From: Glandiceps talaboti
Lineage: Eukaryota; Hemichordata; Enteropneusta; Spengelidae
Length of the DNA: 64,000 nt
Assembly (NCBI RefSeq): GCF_964340395.1
Contig: NC_135568.1
Coordinates: 20,036,581 to 20,100,580 of the forward strand
Direction: 5' to 3'
Of this stretch, positions 57,243-64,000 are shown in pieces (within the stretch, counting starts at the first letter, position 1; every line of letters starts with the position of its first letter). A program made the position numbers and the translations under genes. Under the pieces are notes generated by a model. That model had not been told where the DNA came from, made no database searches, and worked only from the letters and a program-made list of their open reading frames with translations.

Positions 57243-60200
57243 GCCAAAGTAACATACATAGGTATTGTGTCATTAGCTATAGTACCATACATAGGTATTG
57301 TGTCGTTAGCTATAGTAACATACATAGGTATTGTGTCATTAGCTATAGTAACATACATAGGTATTGTGTCATTAGCTACAGTAACATACATAGGTATTGT
57401 GTCATTAGCTATAGTAAAATACATAGGTATTGTGTCATTAGCTACAGTAACATACATAGGTATTGTGTCATTAGCTACAGTAACATACATAGGTATTGTG
57501 TCGTTAGCTACAGTAACATACATAGGTATTGTGTCGTTAGCTACAGTAACATACATAGATATTGTGTCATTAGCTATAGTAACATACATAGGTATTGTGT
57601 CATTAGCTATAGTAACATACATAGGTATTGTGTCATTAGCTATAGTAACATACATAGGTATTGTGTCATTAGCTATAGTACCATACATAGGTATTGTGTC
57701 ATTAGCTACAGTATCATACATAGGTATTGTGTCATTAGCTACAGTATCATACATAGGTATTGTACCATTAGCTATAGTAAAATACATAGGTATTGTGTCG
57801 TTAGCTACAGTATCATACATAGGTATTGTGTCATTAGCTATAGTAAAATACATAGGTATTGTGTCATTAGCTATAGTAAAATACATAGGTATTGTGTCAT
57901 TAGCTATAGTAACATACATAGGTATTGTGTCATTAGCTATAGTAACATACATAGATATTGTGTCGTTAGCTATAGTAAAATACATAGGTATTGTGTCATT
58001 AGCTATAGTAACATACATAGGTATTGTGTCATTAGCTACAGTAACATACATAGGTATTGTGTCATTAGCTACAGTATCATACATAGGTATTGTGTCGTTA
58101 GCTACATGTATAGTAACATACATAGGTATTGTGTCATTAGCTACAGTATCATACATAGGTATTGTGTCGTTAACTACATGTATAGTAACATACATAGGTA
58201 TTGTACCATTAGCTACAGTAACATACATAGGTATTGTGTCGTTAGCTATTGTAACGTACATAGGTATTGTGTCATTAGCTATAGTAACATACATAGGTAT
58301 TGTGTCATTAGCTATAGTAACATACATAGGTATTGTGTCGTTAGCTATAGTAAAATACATAGGTATTGTGTCGTTAGCTATAGTAACATACATAGATATT
58401 GTGTCGTTAGCTATAGTAACATACATAGATATTGTGTCATTAGCTATAGTAACATACATAGGTATTGTGTCATTAGCTATAGTAACATACATAGGTATTG
58501 TGTCGTTAGCTATAGTAACATACATAGATATTGTGTCGTTAGCTATAGTAACATACATAGGTATTGTGTCGTTAGCTACAGTATCATACATAGGTATTGT
58601 GTCATTAGCTATAGTAACATACATAGGTATTGTGTCATTAGCTACAGTAACATACATAGGTATTGTGTCATTAGCTACAGTAACATACATAGGTATTGTG
58701 TCATTAGCTATAGTAACATACATAGGTATTGTGTCATTAGCTACAGTAACATACATAGGTATTGTGTCATTAGCTACAGTAACATACATAGGTATTGTGT
58801 CATTAGCTATAGTAACATACATAGGTATTGTGTCATTAGCTATAGTATCATACATAGGTATTGTGTCATTAGCTATAGTAACATACATAGGTATTGTGTC
58901 ATTAGCTATAGTAACATACATAGATATTGTGTCGTTAGCTATAGTAACATACATAGATATTGTGTCATTAGCTACAGTAACATACATAGGTATTGTGTCA
59001 TTAGCTATAGTAACATACATAGATATTGTGTCGTTAGCTATAGTAACATACATAGATATTGTGTCATTAGCTACAGTAACATACATAGGTATTGTGTCAT
59101 TAGCTATAGTAACATACATAGGTATTGTGTCATTAGCTATAGTACCATACATAGGTATTTTACCATTAGCTACAGTATCATACATAGGTATTGTGTCATT
59201 AGCTACAGTAACATACATAGGTATTGTGTCATTAGCTATAGTAAAATACATAGGTATTGTGTCATTAGCTATAGTAACATACATAGGTATTGTGCATTAG
59301 CTACAGTATCATACATAGGTATTGTGTTGTTAGCTATAGTAACATACATAGGTATTGTGTCATTAGCTACAGTAACATACATAGGTATTGTGTCATTAGC
59401 TACAGTAACATACATAGGTATTGTGTCATTAGCTATAGTAACATACATAGGTATTGTGTCATTAGCTATAGTATCATACATAGGTATTGTGTCATTAGCT
59501 ATAGTAACATACATAGGTATTGTGTCATTAGCTATAGTAACATACATAGATATTGTGTCGTTAGCTATAGTAACATACATAGATATTGTGTCATTAGCTA
59601 CAGTAACATACATAGGTATTGTGTCATTAGCTATAGTAACATACATAGGTATTGTGTCATTAGCTATAGTATCATACATAGGTATTGTGTCATTAGCTAT
59701 AGTAACATACATAGGTATTGTGTCATTAGCTATAGTAACATACATAGATATTGTGTCGTTAGCTATAGTAACATACATAGATATTGTGTCATTAGCTACA
59801 GTAACATACATAGGTATTGTGTCATTAGCTATAGTAACATACATAGATATTGTGTCGTTAGCTATAGTAACATACATAGATATTGTGTCATTAGCTACAG
59901 TAACATACATAGGTATTGTGTCATTAGCTATAGTAACATACATAGGTATTGTGTCATTAGCTATAGTACCATACATAGGTATTTTACCATTAGCTACAGT
60001 ATCATACATAGGTATTGTGTCATTAGCTACAGTAACATACATAGGTATTGTGTCATTAGCTATAGTAAAATACATAGGTATTGTGTCATTAGCTATAGTA
60101 ACATACATAGGTATTGTGCATTAGCTACAGTATCATACATAGGTATTGTGTTGTTAGCTATAGTAACATACATAGGTATTGTGTCATTAGCTACAGTATC

Positions 60201-63200
60201 ATACATAGGTATTGTGTTGTTAGCTATAGTAACATACATAGGTATTGTGCATTAGCTACAGTATCATACATAGGTATTGTGTTGTTAGCTATAGTAAAAT
60301 ACATAGGTATTGTGTCATTAGCTATAGTAACATACATAGGTATTGTGTCATTAGCTATAGTAACATACATAGGTATTGTGTCATTAGCTACAGTAACATA
60401 CATAGGTATTGTGTCATTAGCTATAGTAACATACATAGATATTGTGTCATTAGCTATAGTAAAATACATAGGTATTGTGTCATTAGCTATAGTAACATAC
60501 ATAGGTATTGTGTCGTTAGCTATAGTAAAATACATAGGTATTGTGTCATTAGCTATAGTAACATACATAGGTATTGTGTCATTAGCTATAGTAACATACA
60601 TAGATATTGTGTCATTAGCTATAGTAAAATACATAGGTATTGTGTCATTAGCTATAGTAACATACATAGGTATTGTGTCGTTAGCTATAGTAACATACAT
60701 AGGTATTGTGTCGTTAGCTATAGTAACATACATAGGTATTGTGTTGTTAGCTATAGTAAAATACATAGGTATTGTGTCATTAGCTATAGTAAAATACATA
60801 GGTATTGTGTCATTAGCTATTGTAACATACATAGGTATTGTGTCGTTAGCTATAGTAACATACATAGGTATTGTGTCGTTAGCTATAGTAACATACATAG
60901 GTATTGTGTCGTTAGCTATAGTAACATACATAGGTATTGTGTCATTAGCTATAGTAAAATACATAGGTATTGTGTCATTAGCTATAGTAACATACATAGG
61001 TATTGTGTCATTAGCTACAGTATCATACATAGGTATTGTACCATTAGCTACAGTAACATACATAGGTATTGTGGCATTAGCTATAGTACCATACATAGGT
61101 ATTGTGTCGTTAGCTAAAGTAACATACATAGGTATTGTGGCATTAGCTATAGTACCATACATAGGTATTGTGTCGTTAGCTAAAGTAACATACATAGGTA
61201 TTGTGTCATTAGCTATAGTAACATACATAGGTATTGTGCATTAGCTACAGTATCATACATAGGTATTGTGTCATTAGCTACAGTAACATACATAGGTATT
61301 GTACCATTAGCTAAAGTAACATACATAGGTATTGTGTTGTTAGGTATAGTAACATACATAGGTATTGTGTCGTTAGCTACAGTAACATACATAGGTATTG
61401 TACCATTAGCTAAAGTAACATACATAGGTATTGTGTTGTTAGGTATAGTAAAATACATAGGTATTGTGTCATTAGCTATAGTAACATACATAGGTATTGT
61501 GTCATTAGCTATAGTAACATACATAGATATTGTGTCATTAGCTACAGTATCATACATAGGTATTGTGTCATTAGCTATAGTAACATACATAGATATTGTG
61601 TCATTAGCTATAGTAAAATACATAGGTATTGTGTCGTTAGCTACAGTATCATACATAGGTATTGTGTCATTAGCTATAGTAACATACATAGGTATTGTGT
61701 CGTTAGCTATAGTAACATACATAGGTATTGTGTCATTAGCTATAGTAAAATACATAGGTATTGTGTCGTTAGCTATAGTAACATACATAGGTATTGTGTC
61801 GTTAGCTATAGTAACATACATAGGTATTGTGTCGTTAGCTATAGTAAAATACATAGGTATTGTGTCGTTAGCTATAGTAACATACATAGGTATTGTGTCG
61901 TTAGCTACAGTAACATACATAGGTATTGTGTCATTAGCTAAAGTAACATACATAGGTATTGTGTCATTAGCTACAGTAACATACATAGGTATTGTGTCAT
62001 TAGCTAAAGTAACATACATAGGTATTGTGTCATTAGCTACAGTAACATACATAGGTATTGTGTCGTTAGCTATAGTAACATACATAGGTATTGTGTCATT
62101 AGCTACAGTAACATACATAGGTATTGTGCATTAGCTACAGTATCATACATAGGTATTGTGTTGTTAGCTACAGTATCATACATAGGTATTGTGCATTAGC
62201 TACAGTATCATACATAGGTATTGTGTCATTAGCTAAAGTAACATACATAGATATTGTGGCATTAGCTATAGTAACATACATAGGTATTGTGTCATTAGCT
62301 ACAGTATCATACATAGGTATTGTACCATTAGCTACAGTAACATACATAGGTATTGTGTCATTAGCTATAGTAACATACATAGGTATTGTACCATTAGCTA
62401 CAGTAACATACATAGGTATTGTGTCATTAGCTATAGTAACATACATAGGTATTGTGTCATTAGCTATAGTAACATACATAGGTATTGTGTCATTAGCTAC
62501 AGTAACATACATAGGTATTGTGTCATTAGCTACAGTAACATACATAGGTATTGTGTCATTAGCTATAGTAACATACATAGGTATTGTGTCATTAGCTATA
62601 GTAACATACATAGGTATTGTGTCATTAGCTATAGTAACATACATAGGTATTGTGTCATTAGCTATAGTAACATACATAGGTATTGTGTCATTAGCTATAG
62701 TAACATACATAGATATTGTGTCATTAGCTATAGTAACATACATAAGTATTGTGTCGTTAGGTATAGTAAAATACATAGATATTGTGTCACTAGCTATAGT
62801 AACATACATAGATATTGTGGCATTAGCTATAGTAACATACATAGGTATTGTACCATTAGCTATAGTAACATACATAGATATTGTGTCATTAGCTATAGTA
62901 ACATACATAGATATTGTGTCGTTAGCTATAGTAACATACATAGGTATTGTGTCATTAGCTATAGTAACATACATAGGTATTGTACCATTAGCTATAGTAA
63001 CATACATAGATATTGTGTCATTAGCTATAGTAACATACATAGGTATTGTGTCATTAGCTATAGTAACATACATAGGTATTGTGTCATTAGCTATAGTAAA
63101 ATACATAGGTATTGTGGCATTAGCTATAGTAACATACATAGGTATTGTGTCATTAGCTACAGTATCATACATAGGTATTGTACCATTAGCTACAGTAACA

Positions 63201-63247
63201 TACATAGGTATTGTGTCATTAGCTATAGTAACATACATAGGTATTGT
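57239..63247. repeat. 33-bp minisatellite, about 182 copies
   Basis: Units comprise agctatagtaacatacatag and gtattgtgtcatt, with variants tacagt, aaaata, tatcat, agatat and gtcgtt. Because 33 is a multiple of 3 and no unit contains a stop in several frames, frames of up to 732 residues (+) and 688 residues (-) stay open, repeating YIGIVSLAIVT or MYVTIANDTIP. I regard these as non-coding. Each unit contains CATAG|GTATTG in the sense direction. A one-base-shorter unit (gtgcattagc) recurs at about 59293, 60117, 60248, 61237, 62127 and 62192. Confidence 0.97.
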
Positions 63248-64000
63248 AGTATACTTTCATGTAAAAGTGATTTTATACATTGATTTATTATCTAAGTGAA
63301 GGAAATAAAACATGGAAAATAACAGTTACCTAATAGTGAAATGACTATACATGTACTTTCTGTCACTCTGTACATTTCAAAATCTCTGACATTAATGTGA
63401 TCACCTTGCTAGAAATAAACTAGGGCTATTCCAAAATCCATACACTAGAAGTTGAACTAAACAGGTGACTAGTTTATGTTGGCAGTTAATTTGGGTGAGA
63501 GTAAACATAAACTTTATATCTGTGTTTGTCACTTCAAATCTTTGTCTGGTATTTTAGTCAAGAACCCTGCCACCCCTATTTGAATCATAGTGGTATCTTC
63601 CTGTAATTATTATTGGACTATTTTGAGAACTGTGCAGGTGGAAATGGTCAGGAATGAGAGTCATTTATCTTGGAAGTTAAAATAAGTCATTAACGATATA
63701 ATGTCATAATGGAATGTAGCCATGAATGATTGGCATGGTGACCTCTGTGGTAGAATTGATACACCTCTACATCCTGACTTTGGTTGATATTGTACCAAAA
63801 TAGTACAGATTTCTATACATGTAGATTTCACAAATTGAGGTAACTTTGAAGTGTTTGTATTTAAGAATCCCCCCCCACCCACTTGTCATACTGTTTGTCA
63901 GTGATTGAACTCTAGTCATCTTTCATGTAATGTCATTGTTGTATGTCTTGCATGGCTATTTATCACTCTATAGTCTATAGTTTTAATCAAGTTAAGCTAA
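63248..64000 (+). other. Intron sequence to the window end
   Basis: AT-rich single-copy sequence. I searched it for the next Trio exon and found no splice-flanked segment that continues the frame or resembles the family. Short open frames (73 residues on the minus strand) are not recognised. Confidence 0.6.

Noticed and set aside
57102-63299. Plus- and minus-strand frames of 280-732 residues in the 33-bp array as real proteins
   Set aside because: They are pure translations of the repeat, open in more than one frame and on both strands, with no homology and no initiation context, and they lie in a presumed Trio intron.
63600-63720. Possible next Trio exon after CTGTGCAG at about 63637
   Set aside because: The following sequence reads VEMVRNESHLSWKLK and then a stop; it does not match the family or the required phase.

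Overview
The window is animal (metazoan) nuclear DNA, probably from a marine invertebrate. The evidence is spliced coding exons with GT-AG introns, CR1/L2-type LINE retrotransposons, MITE-like elements, abundant minisatellites and microsatellites, and no operon-like gene packing. I cannot name the species.

The only host gene I can support is a Trio/Kalirin-family RhoGEF on the + strand. Eight consecutive internal exons (18061-18252, 20680-20849, 27550-27721, 31604-31747, 35980-36180, 38228-38347, 42747-42938, 54276-54540) join in a consistent reading frame. They give about 485 residues of the spectrin-repeat region that lies between the SEC14 domain and the first DH-PH module in this family. 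The first and last exons are internal, so the gene extends beyond both ends of the window. Coding sequence is only about 2.3% of the window.

Most of the rest is tandem repeat: by my tally about 38 kb, or roughly 60%, and every intron carries at least one array. The main arrays are 35 bp (78-5018), 32 bp (9278-12698), 22 bp (16176-17692), 46-48 bp (about 20854-22226 and 26443-27320), 36 bp (27884-28436), 41-45 bp (28780-29667 and 30969-31603), 28 bp (38814-42600), 27 bp (43744-54058, about 380 copies), 49 bp (55498-56328) and 33 bp (57239-63247, about 180 copies).

Transposable elements lie between and inside these arrays. An apparently intact CR1 LINE with two ORFs (22227-26442) interrupts the 46-48 bp array. 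A 1301-bp TA-flanked terminal-inverted-repeat element (29668-30968) interrupts the 41-45 bp array. Two further inverted-repeat elements lie at 32282-33466 and 33769-34653. A dispersed repeat family has copies at about 36700-37858 and 56423-57242. Decayed LINE 3' ends lie at 5403-5790 (-), 14170-14452 (+), 15110-15366 (+) and 18763-20128 (-).

The most unusual feature is the relationship between arrays and splice signals. The 3' splice site of exon 31604-31747 is formed by the last unit of a minisatellite. Founder-like copies of another array begin at the donor of exon 20680-20849. Three arrays repeat an AG|GT junction hundreds of times in the sense orientation. I found no CRISPR array, rRNA or tRNA gene, and no bacterial or viral gene system.
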